Of a stretch of DNA of 64,000 bases, positions 21,279 to 33,014 are shown in pieces. This DNA comes from Selaginella moellendorffii (taxonomy: Eukaryota; Streptophyta; Lycopodiopsida; Selaginellales; Selaginellaceae), in assembly GCF_000143415.4 (NCBI RefSeq), contig NW_003314269.1:2488095-2552094 (forward strand), given 5' to 3'. Numbering within the stretch: the stretch's first letter is position 1; each line of letters starts with the position of its first letter. Position numbers and translations under genes: made by a program. The notes below the pieces were generated by a model. The model saw nothing but the letters and a program-made list of their open reading frames with translations, made no database searches and was not told the origin of the DNA.

Positions 21279-24200
21279 CTAGCAATTGAGGCCGCATTGT
21301 TGCAAGTTGGGACCTCGAACCTTGGGCAGGAAAGGATCGATCCGGACCCAGAGGAGCGAGAAGATGGAGGCGAGCAGGATGGACCAAACGATGACGATGG
21401 TCGGGGTGCGGTTCTGGCGTCCCATGAGACCCTTGAGGAACGGGTATAGATGTACGATGACCCAGAAGGCGAAGAAGATCTTGCCGAAGAGCGGACCCCA
21501 TGACTGGTAGCCGTTGTTGATTGCGTCCGACAAGCCCGCCACCACGCCAACCATGTTGATCACGAGCAGCGTCGTCGGGGGGATGAGAAGAGTCGTCCAC
21601 TTGAAGGTGTAGAGCTCGGCAAAGTCTTCGTCCTCTGCGGCTTTGGTCGTGACCGTAAAGTTGGTGTCTATGCCCGCCAAAACCTTGAGCAGCCCCTGGA
21701 AGACGGCGAACAAGTGGGACGAGACGCCTCCAATAACCCAGAACTGTTCGTTTCGCCACCACTCGTCAATGCCGACCCCACTCCACCGAATCTCCAGGAT
21801 ACCAGTCGCGAAGATGGAGACAAAGAGAGAGATGAACCAAAGGCTGGCAAAGTTGCTTATCTGCACGTAAAAGCCAAGCACTTGAGACACATGAGAAAGG
21901 AGTGAAAGAGACGAATCTTACCGTCGGAATGATGAACTTGTTTGTGAGCAAGCAAATCGCCGGTAGAGTGCAATATGCCACCAAAGGTATGGACGTAAGG
22001 GGGTAGACTATTGTATTGATGTATGCCACCCGTTGTAGAAGTTTCAAGCCTCCACCATAGCCGTACCAGATAGGACAATGCCGACTGAGCATAATCTCCA
22101 CTGACCCGAGAGCCCACCGCAGGACCTGGTGCAGCCGGTCGGACAGGTTGATTGGAGCAGATCCTTTAAAAGCTGGTCGAGCTGGCATGCAATAGATCGA
22201 TTTCCAACCGCGAGCGTGCATTTTGAAGCCTGTTAGAATATCCTCCGTAACAGATCCATATATCCAGCCAATCTGAAAGGCAAAAAGGAAATCAGGGCTG
22301 TAGAGCCATTTAAAACACGAGAAACTCACCTCTTTCCCCCAGTCAGTTTTATCTTCGTATCCGCAGCTGATAACATGTATGGCCTCTTTTAAAAGTGAAG
22401 CTGGTGTTGCACTTTCAGGAACTCCTCCATTTTCCAGAAACGTTGAGGCGACAAATACTGGAGACTGGCCGAATCTTTTTTCAAAGTTCTTTTGAGACAT
22501 CAACGATGATTTTTCATGGTTGTCATAACCTGTGACCACATGTTAACAGCGAAGTAGATAAATAAAATCAAATGCATACCTTCCAAGCCTTCCTCTATTC
22601 CCTCGAGACTGAATATCGGTATACTTGATTCGCTTCTGTTGGTTTTCTTGTCTGATTGTTTCGTTTTAGAGCCCTTTGATTTTTTGCGGGGACCACAACA
22701 GCCTCCTTTACCCTTTGCGTTCTGCTTGGGCGGCGGATCGTATCCATAAAGTGCTTGCCTCCTGAACATGCATCCCGTACCGACGTATACAGGCCCTTGA
22801 ACTCCATCCAGACCTCTCAAGTTGATCTGCAATCGCATGAATAATCTTAGAAAACAAAAAGAGATGAACATTAACTACTGCTTACGTCGAAAAACACAGT
22901 ATTGTGATTGGCGTATCGATCGTTCTTGTCAATGCCGTCGAACCTTTGAGGAAACTGAACGTAACAAACTCGTTTTCCTACAGTAGGATCCATCATGAAG
23001 CACATTCCTTCCCGCAATGCCTTGCTGTTGTTGATATAATGATCACAGTCAAGGTTCAGAAGGTAGGGAGCGTTTGTGAGGACAGCGGATACACGAACCT
23101 ACACCAAGCCGGGTCAAAATTATCAATAAACACAACGAACAGACATACCAAAGAGTTCATAGCACCCGCTTTTTTGTGATGCTGAAACCCGGGCCTCTTT
23201 TCACGAGAAACATAGACGAGACGAGGCAATTCATTGCCTTCTGTGTCGTGGCCTCCACTATGCCCCAAGAAAACCTGCCATTTCGATATCAGTTTTAATC
23301 CTTTAATTCACAAGCTATACCTGTATCATTCCAGGGTGATCACGAATATTGTTTCCTGGCCAAGGCGTTCCGTCTTGCATTGTCCACCCCTCTTCTGGTA
23401 TCTTCTGTGCTTTGGCCACCAAGGCATTCATCCGCACCTTGAATTCTTCGTATTCTCTCTGGTAGACCATATCGTGAGTTATTCCAAAAAAAATATGCGC
23501 TGGTAGATTACCTTCATAGCTCTCCGCTCTTTCACGAATGAAGGCTGAACTTTGTCCTTGAGGTAGTCAATTTTTTGAGCAAAGTACATCTCTGGTGCAC
23601 GAGGCTCGATACTGAATTTCTTGCAAAACGGTACCCACTTTCGTGCAAATTCCGAAGTTTCAGATAATGCTTCGAAGGTGAGCATGGCAGCACCATCGTC
23701 AGAGACGAAGCAGGAGACTTTGTCCACGGGATAGTCAACGGCGAGTATGGACAAAACAGTGTTCGCTGTAACAATTGGTGGTTCTTTCATGGGATCCACT
23801 GTACTGACAAAAATGTCCACGGCACAAAGTTGAGACACCTCGCCTTCTCTATCATATCTGTAAGAAAAGAAAGATGACATCACAAGCATAAAAAAACAGT
23901 ACCAGCGCAAGTCTGGTATATAGTTTTACCGCAGCGCAAGCCTATCAAGGTATGTCTCTCGATTGATAGGCAACCACTTGGGAAACTGGTCGAGAATCCA
24001 TGAGATGGCAAACCAGACCTCGCAAATAATGGAGGTAAGCCATAGGCCATACGCATTCTTTACGGGGTTCAAGATTCGATAACGTAGAAAAAATGCCAGA
24101 ACCACAAGACGGACAACAATAATCATCCGGTAAGGATTGATCTTACTGGAAGCAATCGGAATTTTTCTCGAGAGAGGCTGCCTGGACTCGTCCATTCTGC

Positions 24201-25261
24201 ATGTAAGTACACGAGCACGTCAAAGAAACGCATCTAGGAAAGAAGCTCTTACATTGGCAGCTCTCCTTCATCTCCTCCTTTGCCATCATTGTAATGATGG
24301 TTTCCATCCGTTGTTGTTATGGACATCCTATCTTGCTTCAACTTCCAGCCTTCTAGCCTCTCTTTCCAGGCCACACTTCCATAACCGTAAGCTGAAGGGT
24401 CCTTCGTAGGGTCCATGGATCTTACTTGAACTAAAAAGCCATGACTTCAGACCAATCACGTAAAACACAAATATATATCCATACCATCGAGATCTGAGAC
24501 CGGATGAATTCGTTTGCCCCCGGGCCCAACGCTAGGAACGACCAATGCATGGTGATCCGGAGGAATTTCGGTTGGATCGACGCCCTGCACGAGTGATTTA
24601 AGTAAAAAGAAATCGACAGTAACAAACACTTTTACCACTTGTCCATTTGTAAGGAGAGGGATTCCAGGCTGAATTGGCATGTCCGCTTCTTCACCATCTC
24701 CTCTCCCATACGTCATATGCGCGTGGAGCATAGCCTCGGCAAGATGCTGCTGGTCCATCTTATCATCCGACTCGTGAACGCTGAATTCATTGTCAAGATC
24801 ATCTACGTCCTCCTCCTCATCATCGCCCTCGACCCGAGCGCTTCCTGAAGAGCAAATGGTCAAGGAAAGGAAAGACGCAGAGAGACAAGGAGAGCTTTAC
24901 ACACCTTTGAGTCGCTTATATCTCGTCTTGCACTGCGGGCAAGACTTGTTTCCATCCTTGCGCTCGTATTCGTAGCAGGGGCGGCAGACAGGGAATCCAC
25001 ATTCGTTACATGCGACGAATGTCTCGCCATCGACCGTCAATCCCACATCGTCGCCACAGATTTGGCAGGTCTCGCTCTTGCAATGGCTCAGGGGCTTCAC
25101 CTGGGAACGAAGAAACAATGCGAGTCCATCAAAGATCCACCCAAATCGGAGATAGCGTAAGCATTTCGGAAAGAGAGAAAGATCATTACTCCGTCTCCGC
25201 GAATGACAACGAGCTCGTTGCGCTTGTGAGATCCCGCGACCAGCCCGGCGTTGGCCTCCAT
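21279..25261 (-). CDS. CESA: cellulose synthase catalytic subunit (CESA)
   Basis: Plasma-membrane GT2 enzyme that polymerises beta-1,4-glucan from UDP-glucose within the rosette complex. Fourteen exons: 25261-25190, 25100-24905, 24844-24636, 24584-24485, 24430-24253, 24196-23930, 23857-23512, 23458-23321, 23274-23149, 23098-22886, 22826-22580, 22529-22330, 22272-21922 and 21860-21279. All phases fit, giving 1074 aa, normal for CESA. The N-terminal RING-type zinc finger spans about residues 36-85 ([27 protein letters not shown]). Two membrane helices follow near residue 260. Catalytic motifs are SDDGA (about 393), DCDH (about 561), TED (773-775) and QVLRW (813-817). The rest holds the C-terminal membrane helices and ends in a CESA-like GLNC tail. 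A Lys-rich variable region ([17 protein letters not shown]) lies in exon 11. Which CESA class it belongs to cannot be told without phylogeny. Confidence 0.96.
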
Positions 25262-26805
25262 CGCTTCTTGGACCGCCGCCTAGACCGCGAGGGGGAAATC
25301 CATTGCCGCGCCGCTTCTGCAAGAAAGAAAGAAGACGCCGCGGGGCACTGGAATGAGAATTTCGCCCGATAATCAAAGATCCGCCATGGCTGACCTGCCG
25401 ATCCTCGAGCAATCGCCTGAATTCGCCGAAAAGATTGTTAGATCGATGACGCCGCTGGGCGGGAGCTCGGGCGCCAGGGAAGAACAAACCCTTGCCGCAT
25501 TCCCTCGCCCCTCACGCATTCACTCAAATGGAAGTCCTACCCCTGGGAAAACTCTCAAAGCCGGGGATATTCTCGCCTAGACACGGTGATGAGAACCGCG
25601 CGTCGCGGGGTTTTCTCTGCGCGTCGACGTCTACGTGCTATCAACCGCGTCGGCAAGGCGGGCCCACGCCAGAGGTGTTAAAGCCGCATGGTTCGGGACT
25701 AAATCGTGCGCTTTTGTCCCTTTTAACCGCCGTTATTTACCATCGGATGGTCCATCCGACGGGCCCGAGCACGGGCTCCGACACTGCCATGGTGAAACTT
25801 TAAATGCGAGGCAGATATCTCATTAAAGACCAAAACCATGTACCATATAGTTTATAGTCTATTGCGAGACAATATACAACGATATGGTTGGTCATATAAA
25901 TCGATCAAAGTTTGTTACTCAGGAAGCTTTGCTTGTTTTTTATGTTGCGAGACGAGCAAGGCTCTTCATTCCGGTGCTGTGATATATATCGTTTGGTGGC
26001 CGATTGAACGTCTCACCACACGGCTCATAAAATCGCCCTCTTACACATCCAACCGATTCGTTCTTTCGTTGGTTCCACTTGGAAGCTACGAAATCTCCTG
26101 TAAAGTTGTTAGATTCGTGTCTTTGTATGGAAGCAGCTGGGCTGGGTCCACTTACACTTGATCACTGTTGCTGCTTAGAGTGTTTTCAAGGATAATCTTT
26201 TCTCTCGAGCGGCATCGTGTTTGATTGATCTGGAGCTTTTCCTGTCCACGACCGACTTGTTAAATGGCCGAGCCTGAGAGAGATACGCTGGAAGTTTGAA
26301 GATAATCACGCAACTCTCTGTCGTGGGCCGCTGCCAATTATTCGCTGTTGACATCCTGTTTTGCAGTGGCATTTGTAAAAGCTGGGATGAACGAGTACCT
26401 TAAGAGCGTTGTTTAGTGCAAGTCAAACGTCGTGACACTCTTCTGGCTGGCAACACATGTGAAAGTCTTCCTTTGCACGAACTGCTAGTGTGCTTTGGAT
26501 CCACAAAACACGAACACGTCCTGTGGATGACCCGTTCAATCAACTCTAGAAGAAGAAGCTGCGGAAATCATCCCTGTAGCAACAAAAGCTTCGTCGTCAG
26601 GACGCGAGAAAAAAAAAAAGAAACGCCAAAGAAAGAAAATCCACAAGCAGTGATACCAAACGCACTCACTTGTAGTGGCTGACATAGGATCCAGCAAAAT
26701 CAACACCACCTTTTCCTCCATTTTTCGTCGATTCCTGTTCCCGGTCTGCTGCTGGAAACTTGGTCCAGATCTCCGTGCTCCATATGTATGTACTGTGCCA
26801 GATTT
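25262..26805. other. intergenic, no gene recognised
   Basis: Contains the CESA 5' leader and promoter on the left. The rest has no supportable coding frame or repeat that I can see. Confidence 0.45.
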
Positions 26806-29127
26806 TCATCCTCCCACTTGCTGGCGTGACTTCATCTCGGAGAAGAGCCTCGATGCTTCGTTGAGCTTGCTTGCTCGCTCGTAAATCCGGATCATTGTAA
26901 GGTAGAGCTCGTCCCCGTCGAGGCCTTCGAGTTTTAACGCCGCAAACATGTCCTCGGCCTCCCGAATCTTCCGAGCGTCACCGTACAGTTTGAGCATCTG
27001 GAAGTGGACTTCCTTTTCCAGCGTGCACCCCCGCTCGCGCATGTCCAGGTAGAGCTTCTCAGCGTCCTCGAGTTGACGGAGCTGGCCATAAGCTGCTAGC
27101 AGCACCACAGTCGTCTCCGAGTCGGGCAAGAAACCGCTCTCTCGCATGTTTTCGAAAACGTCGATTGCGTTCTTGCTCCTCTTGTTCCTCATGAAGAGCT
27201 GAATCATGGACTTGTATGTAACCGACTCTTTGATCTCTCCAGCCTCGTGTGATCGCCAGTAAAGCTTCGCTGCCTCCTCCAGTTTTTCTGCCTTGGCTAG
27301 GATGCTGATTGCTGTATCCCTTGGAACGATGTCCGGTTGCTTAAGTTCTTCGAGCAAACGCTTCGCATGAGCCACCAAGCCGGCCCTCTCGTACACCACG
27401 ATCATTGACTGGTATAAAATCTCGTCCATCTCGAATCCCTTCTCCCTCAGCGTCTTGAAGAGGAATGCTGCTCTATCGTATTTTCCAGTCTTCCCGTATA
27501 TGGATATCAAAGTCGAGTAAGTCACCGCATTTGGCTCTATCCCTCGCTGCTGCATCTTCCGGACGAGCCTCATGGCTTTCTCGTGTTGAAGCGTCAGTCC
27601 ATGCAGGAAGAGTATCGTGTTGTAGGTGATGACATTCGGCTCCACACCTCCCTTGTTTTGCATGTAATAGAAAACGTTGAAAGCCTCCGACAGCAACTCG
27701 GCCTCTTTGTAAACTTTGATCATGGTGTTGTACGTGACGACGTTTTGTTGAATCCCCAGTGTCTTGCTCATGCTCCAGAAAAGCTCTTCCGCGTCTCTGA
27801 CCATCTCCAGCTTCCCGTACACATCGATCATCATGTTGCAAGTCGTGACATCAAGTTGAATCCCCTTCGTCTTCATCTCGAGAAAAACTTGTTTGGCTTC
27901 CAGATATTTCTGGGACTCCGCGTAAGCGTTGATGAGAATAGTGTAGCTCACAGTATCCGGCATAAGCCCCGCCTCCTTCATCTCCGCTAGAAGACCCTGC
28001 GCTTCCTTGTAGAATTTTGCCTTCCCGTAGAGATTTATCATGGAGTTGTAGATCACCTTGTCAGGAGCGATCCCGGAAGCCTTGAGTTTCGAGAAGAGTG
28101 ATGTTGCTTTAGAGTAGTCCTTGACTTTACCAGCGAGCTCGATCAATGTGCTGAAGATAACAAGGTCCGGTTTGATTCCTCCTGCTTCCATCTCTTGCAG
28201 CCATCCCATTGCATCTTCCAGCCGGTTCGCTCGTCCATACCCGCTGATAAGCGTCGAGAAAGTGAACTTATCCGGCACCAAGTCTTTCTCGACCATCTCA
28301 AGCACAAGGCCCTCGGCGAGCTCCCACTGTCTCGCTCGAAGAACGTTCTTGAGAACAACGTTGTAAGCAAAGATGGATGGAGCGTAGCCACCTTTCTCGA
28401 TCATCCAGTCGTGTAGAGCCAGTGATCGCTGCCAGTCGTCTTGCATGTTTAGAATCGTCACCATGAGCTTCGGAGAGATCTTTCCTTTCCATGGCAGCAT
28501 CGCGGCTTCAAGCTCCTCCATAGTAGCCGTGCCTCGAAGAGCTTTCATCACATCGTCAATGTTGATGAGACGATCTCCTTGAGGCAACTGGGAAGAACTG
28601 GAGCTCTGCGAAGATTTCGACCACTTCCATATGATGGACTGTGCTTGGTTCCATTTATCACTCGGAGAACTTGAGCGATTGCCTCTGCCAGACCATCGAC
28701 TAGAAGGAGCACCCGACGGAGCATGGATTGACAAAGAAGAATTCGTTCCTTGCGCCTTTTCTAGCCTCGAAGAAAGAATAGCTCGAAAAGAATCGCCACT
28801 AACTTCTCTAGTGCTTTCCTCCAGCCTCTTAAGTTCCTCAAGCTCTGAGGTCGACAGCAGAAAACTATCGCCTCTCCCACCGCCGCCACTGTGCCTTAAA
28901 TCAAATCCATCATCCACCCTATCGAAGCCCTCGGCATCGAAATCGGAGTCTACATTCTCTAGCTTACCTCCGCCGATTGGCGCGGATGAGCAAGGGCAGA
29001 GCACCGGAGGCGCAAGCAGCGCGATGCTGGTGGACAGCCGATCATATTTCCAGCGCCGCTCGCCGCCGCGATTTCCACGAGACCTAGGAAGCCCAAGGAA
29101 AGCAATGGAGTCACAGCAAGACGCCAT
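26806..29127 (-). CDS. P-class pentatricopeptide repeat protein (At5g39980-like), chloroplast
   Basis: Intronless gene, 773 aa from the ATG at 29127 (MASCCDS); the longer upstream frame crosses a telo-box and is not used. The Ser/Arg-rich N-terminus is a likely chloroplast transit peptide, followed by a variable Ser-rich linker. From about residue 255 there are 35-aa P-type PPR repeats (VSYTILINAYAESQKYLEAK, ATYSTLIS-like blocks). The string PSIFAYNVVLKNVLRARQWELA and the motif series DYSKA, LTTCN/VTTCNMMIDVYG, GIEPNAVTYSTLISIYGK and PRDTAISILAKA closely follow Arabidopsis At5g39980 (PDM3/EMB3140), which is needed for chloroplast development. RNA targets cannot be read from this sequence alone. 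Copies of its 5' end lie at 29.3 and 34.1 kb. Confidence 0.88.
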   Translation of the reverse strand: MASCCDSIAFLGLPRSRGNRGGERRWKYDRLSTSIALLAPPVLCPCSSAPIGGGKLENVDSDFDAEGFDRVDDGFDLRHSGGGGRGDSFLLSTSELEELKRLEESTREVSGDSFRAILSSRLEKAQGTNSSLSIHAPSGAPSSRWSGRGNRSSSPSDKWNQAQSIIWKWSKSSQSSSSSQLPQGDRLINIDDVMKALRGTATMEELEAAMLPWKGKISPKLMVTILNMQDDWQRSLALHDWMIEKGGYAPSIFAYNVVLKNVLRARQWELAEGLVLEMVEKDLVPDKFTFSTLISGYGRANRLEDAMGWLQEMEAGGIKPDLVIFSTLIELAGKVKDYSKATSLFSKLKASGIAPDKVIYNSMINLYGKAKFYKEAQGLLAEMKEAGLMPDTVSYTILINAYAESQKYLEAKQVFLEMKTKGIQLDVTTCNMMIDVYGKLEMVRDAEELFWSMSKTLGIQQNVVTYNTMIKVYKEAELLSEAFNVFYYMQNKGGVEPNVITYNTILFLHGLTLQHEKAMRLVRKMQQRGIEPNAVTYSTLISIYGKTGKYDRAAFLFKTLREKGFEMDEILYQSMIVVYERAGLVAHAKRLLEELKQPDIVPRDTAISILAKAEKLEEAAKLYWRSHEAGEIKESVTYKSMIQLFMRNKRSKNAIDVFENMRESGFLPDSETTVVLLAAYGQLRQLEDAEKLYLDMRERGCTLEKEVHFQMLKLYGDARKIREAEDMFAALKLEGLDGDELYLTMIRIYERASKLNEASRLFSEMKSRQQVGG

Positions 29128-29249
29128 TCCCCATCGTAATGGATAAACCCTAAACCCCACGATAAGTTTATTATATCTAAAGTATTTATAATCGAATGCT
29201 TGGAGCAAAAACGTGATCGAGTCTATCGCGTTTCCAACCTGATAAGCGT

Positions 29250-29500
29250 CGAGAAAGCTTAACGTTGATGAGACGATCAACTTGGGAAGATTTGGAGCTT
29301 TGCAAAGATTTCGACCACTTCCATATGATATCACTTAAAGAACTCTTTGCCAGACTATCGACTCCCGAGCATGGATTGAAAAAGATTTCTAACCTTGACA
29401 AAGAATACCTTGAAAAGCACTTTTTTCCCTTAAGTCCTCATATCTCTGCCGATGAGCAAGGGGTGAGCACTAGGTGGACATTTCCACCAGCACCGCTCAC
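29250..29500 (-). pseudogene. partial copy of the PPR gene 5' region
   Basis: Minus-strand translation gives DIIWKWSKSLQSSKSSQ and DRLINV, matching SIIWKWSKSSQSSSSSQ and DRLINI of the adjacent PPR gene. Further similar pieces follow, such as GATGAGCAAGGG near 29450. Gaps and frame breaks are visible. It is in the same orientation as the gene. Confidence 0.8.
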
Positions 29501-29504
29501 GGTG

Positions 29505-29527
29505 TTTTTTTTTTTTTTTTTTTTTTT
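29505..29527. repeat. poly(T) tract
   Basis: 23 consecutive T at the edge of the PPR fragment. On the minus strand it is poly(A) at the upstream side, so it is not a simple retrocopy tail of the fragment. Confidence 0.9.
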
Positions 29528-30490
29528 CTCCCATCGAAATCTTTCTCTTATTAATTTACAAAAGAAAAAGGAATAAGAAGCAAACTAAGTGTTCTGGTGG
29601 ACAGAACACTTAATTCACAGGACAGGACAGGACAACTGCACTCAGCTGCCATGATTTCCAAGGAATACTAATTAATTAATATATATTTATGTAATAAATA
29701 AAACACTAAGAAATTCAGAGTTAAGTATTTAGACCATTTAGCTAATAATTTTAATTAGAGAAAAGAAAATAATGGGGCTATCATTAAAATAGGTTTAAAA
29801 GCATAAAGAATTATAAAAAATAAAAAGTGTATTGCTTTAGTGTTTCTCTTTGTTTTTATCTCATGTTGATTCTGTTGCTGAGAAGCAAAATTGTCTGAGT
29901 GCCATGTGGATAGCAAGCTCAATAGCTTTGCAATGACTAAGAATTAGCATTTTTTAACCTTAAATTTAACCATCATAGAATTTTGCTCCATATTAAAGGT
30001 GAATCTTGGGAAATATCTACTTTGTATGAGATTGTACTCTTCATCACAAATCCTGAAAAATTTGGCTACTGTGACTATATTCTCAAAAATGGTTATAAGG
30101 ATTACTTGGAGTTGTATCAATACTTTCTAATATCACTTGGTTTGCTTTTGTGTTATATATTCATTTGTGTTAGGGAAAATTTATAAATCCATCTTTCTTG
30201 AGGACAAGAAAGGTTTGGTCTGCAGGGTTATATTGAATTTTATGCTTTAAGATTTATTTTGACATTTATTTATTGAAAAGTAAAAATATGTGTAATGTTT
30301 GAAGGAGATTATAGTTAATTTTCTCAAAATAATTTTATTATTTTACAATACTTTATATTCTGGAAGTTTGATTGGAGGAGATAATGGAGAGTCTATATAA
30401 AATAGTATAGTCTAGGGGAGATGATGGGTGTGAAATAGCAAAATGGTTATAAAGTAATAAAGGAGTGTTGCTTTGGGTTCTCTTTGTTTC
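29528..30490. other. AT-rich intergenic DNA
   Basis: Composition changes sharply to AT-rich with no recognisable gene. It may be the remains of a transposable element, but I see no diagnostic domain or terminal repeats. Confidence 0.4.
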
Positions 30491-31256
30491 TCTCTCCTGT
30501 CACCAATCCTCATCAGGATCCATCAAGTTGCAAAATGCCTAAGACCATAACCACACCTCTAAATTTGTTAACAAATTTTCTTTCAACATCTTCATCAAGC
30601 TGTTTGTGGTTGCTAACCTAGACGTAGATATTGGTTGTGCTAGTTCTTTGTCATCGAATGCCTCTCTTTATGGCTCACGCTACAAACGTATCTCCCATCG
30701 AAGTTGGATTCACCCCTGCCTCTACAAGAGAGTGTGAGAAGCTATCGAACTCAATCTGATAAGCTTGTTCTGGCTTGTCAAGAATCTCAAACAGTGAACT
30801 GAAGAACGACTCAACTTTCAGCTTAACACCCTTGTCTTTTACCTCTAAACCAACAAAGTATTTAACACTTTCTGGTACACATCTGGTTCTGCCGCCACAC
30901 TTGGATTTTCCTTAACCATTTCACGAAAATGCCTCTCGTTGGGTGACAGACAAAGAACATTCTGAAACACACAAATCTCACGTTTGTAGCCCAAACCCTT
31001 CATTGTGTCCATGGCTTCCAAAAGCTTGAATGAGAGCCCTCTCAAACGGATGAGCAAGTACTCTGGTGAAAGTCTCTTGATCATAGCAAATCTAGAGCGC
31101 AAAGCCAGCATCAATAAACCTTCGAACCATGCTGTTATTGCGCCTTTTCCCAATAAGCTTGTGGAAAACTGACACCTTTGTCAGTAGTAACGTCTTGTTA
31201 TCAAGCAGCTCATCTGAAAAGAGTTCTTGACATTCTTAACCAAGCGCATGACCGTC
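30491..31256 (-). pseudogene. decayed copy of gene X
   Basis: Colinear, degraded copy of the intronless gene at 34276-35424. Matching parts include the C-terminal side (ATCAGGAT(C/T)CATCAAGTTGC), the middle (TGAAGTTGGATTCAC..CCCTGCCTCTAC) and the block encoding LLEAMDTMKGLGYKREICVF. It has deletions and frameshifts. The upstream end is cut by the LTR element at 31257. Confidence 0.85.
31252..31256. repeat. target-site duplication, left copy
   Basis: CCGTC directly left of the LTR element; the same five bases occur at 32613-32617 directly right of it. Confidence 0.7.
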
Positions 31257-31544
31257 TGAAAACACCCCAGGGAATGTCTAGGTGTTTGTTCTAAGGTAAA
31301 CCCGCTGCCCACAGTGAGGACACGGAATGCTCAAGGTGGCTTGACGACGCTCTCTTGCTTCCCTCCGTACTCAAAGCCGCTCGTTCACACGATCTAGACT
31401 GCTTCGCCAAGGAACTCTTCGTCGAAGCATCCTTTATTCTTCTTCTTCACTTCCTTACATACGATAATCGACTGTTTTTTCCCTTGTGGACTTCCCTTCA
31501 AAATACTGATGTGGCTGCAAATAGAATATTCCCTCAGTTCTACA
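31257..31544 (-). repeat. 3' LTR
   Basis: About 288 bp, TGTAG...TTTTCA on the minus strand, preceded by the polypurine tract. It aligns with the other LTR over its whole length apart from an indel-rich part near 31485-31520. Confidence 0.85.
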
Positions 31545-32342
31545 TCACCCCCCACCTATTGAGCTCCGTCCCGGAGCACACAGCTCCACGGCAGCTTCAT
31601 CTCGCTCATGGTACTTGCGCAGGCAAGCCCCATTAACACGAGTTGGTAACAAGTTCCTACTAAGATCTTCAAGCTGGACCGAGCCATTGGTAAAAACTTC
31701 AACGATGCGATATGGGCCAAGCCAGCGAATACGGAGTTTCCCATGCTATCATATAGCAGAACCTGATCACCAGCAGAAAAATTTTTAGCACGCAAATGAC
31801 GATCGTACCAGACTTTGCGGTGCTTCTGAAGTGCTTCGCGAGCTTGGAAGGCGAGAAGTCGACGCTCGTCGAGTTGGAGAAGTGTGTCCAGTCGAGCTTG
31901 AAGAGTGTTGTCCCAGTCCAAGTTGTGCTCGACAGCCATACGGAGAGATGGAATCTCAAGCTCAAGTGGTAGGATGGCTTCTTGTCCATGAACGAGCTGG
32001 AACAGTGAAGCTTTGGTGGTGACCTTGTAAGCAACGCGGTACGCCCAGAGAGCATCCAACAAGCGTTGATCCCAATCTGTGCGAGAAGCACTGGCAAGCT
32101 TCGTGATAATGTCGCACAGTATCTTATTTGTGCGCTCCACCTGTCCGTTAGCACGAGGGTGATAGGGAGTGGACTTACGATGAGCAATGCCATACTTCTC
32201 CACCAAGGTTGCAATCACTTGATTGATAAAGTGAGTACCTCTATCACTCACCAGCTCCGAAGGGCAGCCAAATCTCGTGATGATGTTCTTGTAAAGAAAA
32301 GTCGCAACCTTGGCAGCTGTGTCTTCCCGGGCAGTGCACCAG

Positions 32343-32612
32343 TGAAAACACCCAGGGAATGTCTAGGTGTTTGTTCTAAGGTAAACCCGCTGCCCACAGT
32401 GAGGACACGGAATGCTCATGGTGGCTTGACGACGCTCTCTTGCTTCCCTCCGTACTCGAAGCCGCTCGTACACACGATCTAGAGCACTGCTTCGCCAAGG
32501 AACTCTTCGTCGAGGCATCTTTTATTCTTCTTCTTCACTCCTTACATACGATGATCGACTATTTTTTCCCCTCCCCACGTGGCGGCAAATGGAATATTCT
32601 CTCAGTTCTACA
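32343..32612 (-). repeat. 5' LTR
   Basis: About 270 bp, highly similar to the 3' LTR. On the minus strand it joins directly to mid-integrase coding sequence, so everything from the primer-binding site to the first half of integrase is missing. Confidence 0.85.
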
Positions 32613-33014
32613 CCGTCAACACCCGCAAGATCCATCTTTCCAAACCCGAAGTTATTACTCCAATTTGCTTTTGAGCACTCAAGCTGCATCACCTAGCACA
32701 GATCCAGCGTACGCAATCTCAGGCACCACTCTTACAGCTTCCAGAAGCTCCAGCTCGTCCGCCTTCCTCTTCTCTGCTGTCGCTGTCCCCTAGCCCTGCT
32801 AAATGCCCCCATCCATTGATAAACCTTTAGCACATGCTCCCATTGCAAGGAGTGCTTTCCGCATCTCCTTACATTGTTCTAGTTCATGAACAAGAAACTC
32901 AAATCCCGGTCAAAAACTGAGAATATCGAAAACAAAATAGTAGACGAAGACTTTGTTGCTCGGGGACCAACGCACAATCAAAATTATGGGACAGAATGGC
33001 TAGAGTTTGATAAT
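32613..33014. other. right flank of the LTR element, no gene recognised
   Basis: 400 bp of host sequence after the target-site duplication. It should continue the decayed duplicated unit, but I could not align it to the intact copy by eye. Confidence 0.4.

Larger units (their letters stand above)
31257..32612 (-). mobile_element. Ty3/gypsy-type LTR retrotransposon, internally deleted
   Basis: Two direct repeats (31257-31544 and 32343-32612) begin TGAAAACACCC and end CTACA on the plus strand. They flank 798 bp that encode, on the minus strand, only the second half of an integrase. The integrase shows SDRGTHF (second catalytic Asp), the HPRANGQVERTNK block with the Glu, and the GPY-type C-terminus in a shifted frame (frameshift near 31735). 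A polypurine tract (GGTGGGGGG) adjoins the 3' LTR. gag, protease, RT and RNase H are absent, as is a clear primer-binding site. A 5-bp direct repeat CCGTC flanks the element, so it inserted as a unit. It interrupts the gene-X pseudogene and cannot move on its own. Confidence 0.88.

Noticed and set aside
28631-29146. 171-residue plus-strand frame antisense to the PPR gene
   Set aside because: It is the complement of the Ser-rich PPR N-terminus; the minus-strand protein has clear homology.
29505-29527. Poly(T) as evidence that the PPR fragment is a processed retrocopy
   Set aside because: The PPR gene is intronless, so splicing gives no test, and the tract is on the wrong side for a minus-strand poly(A) tail. 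The tandem-duplication model explains the fragment.
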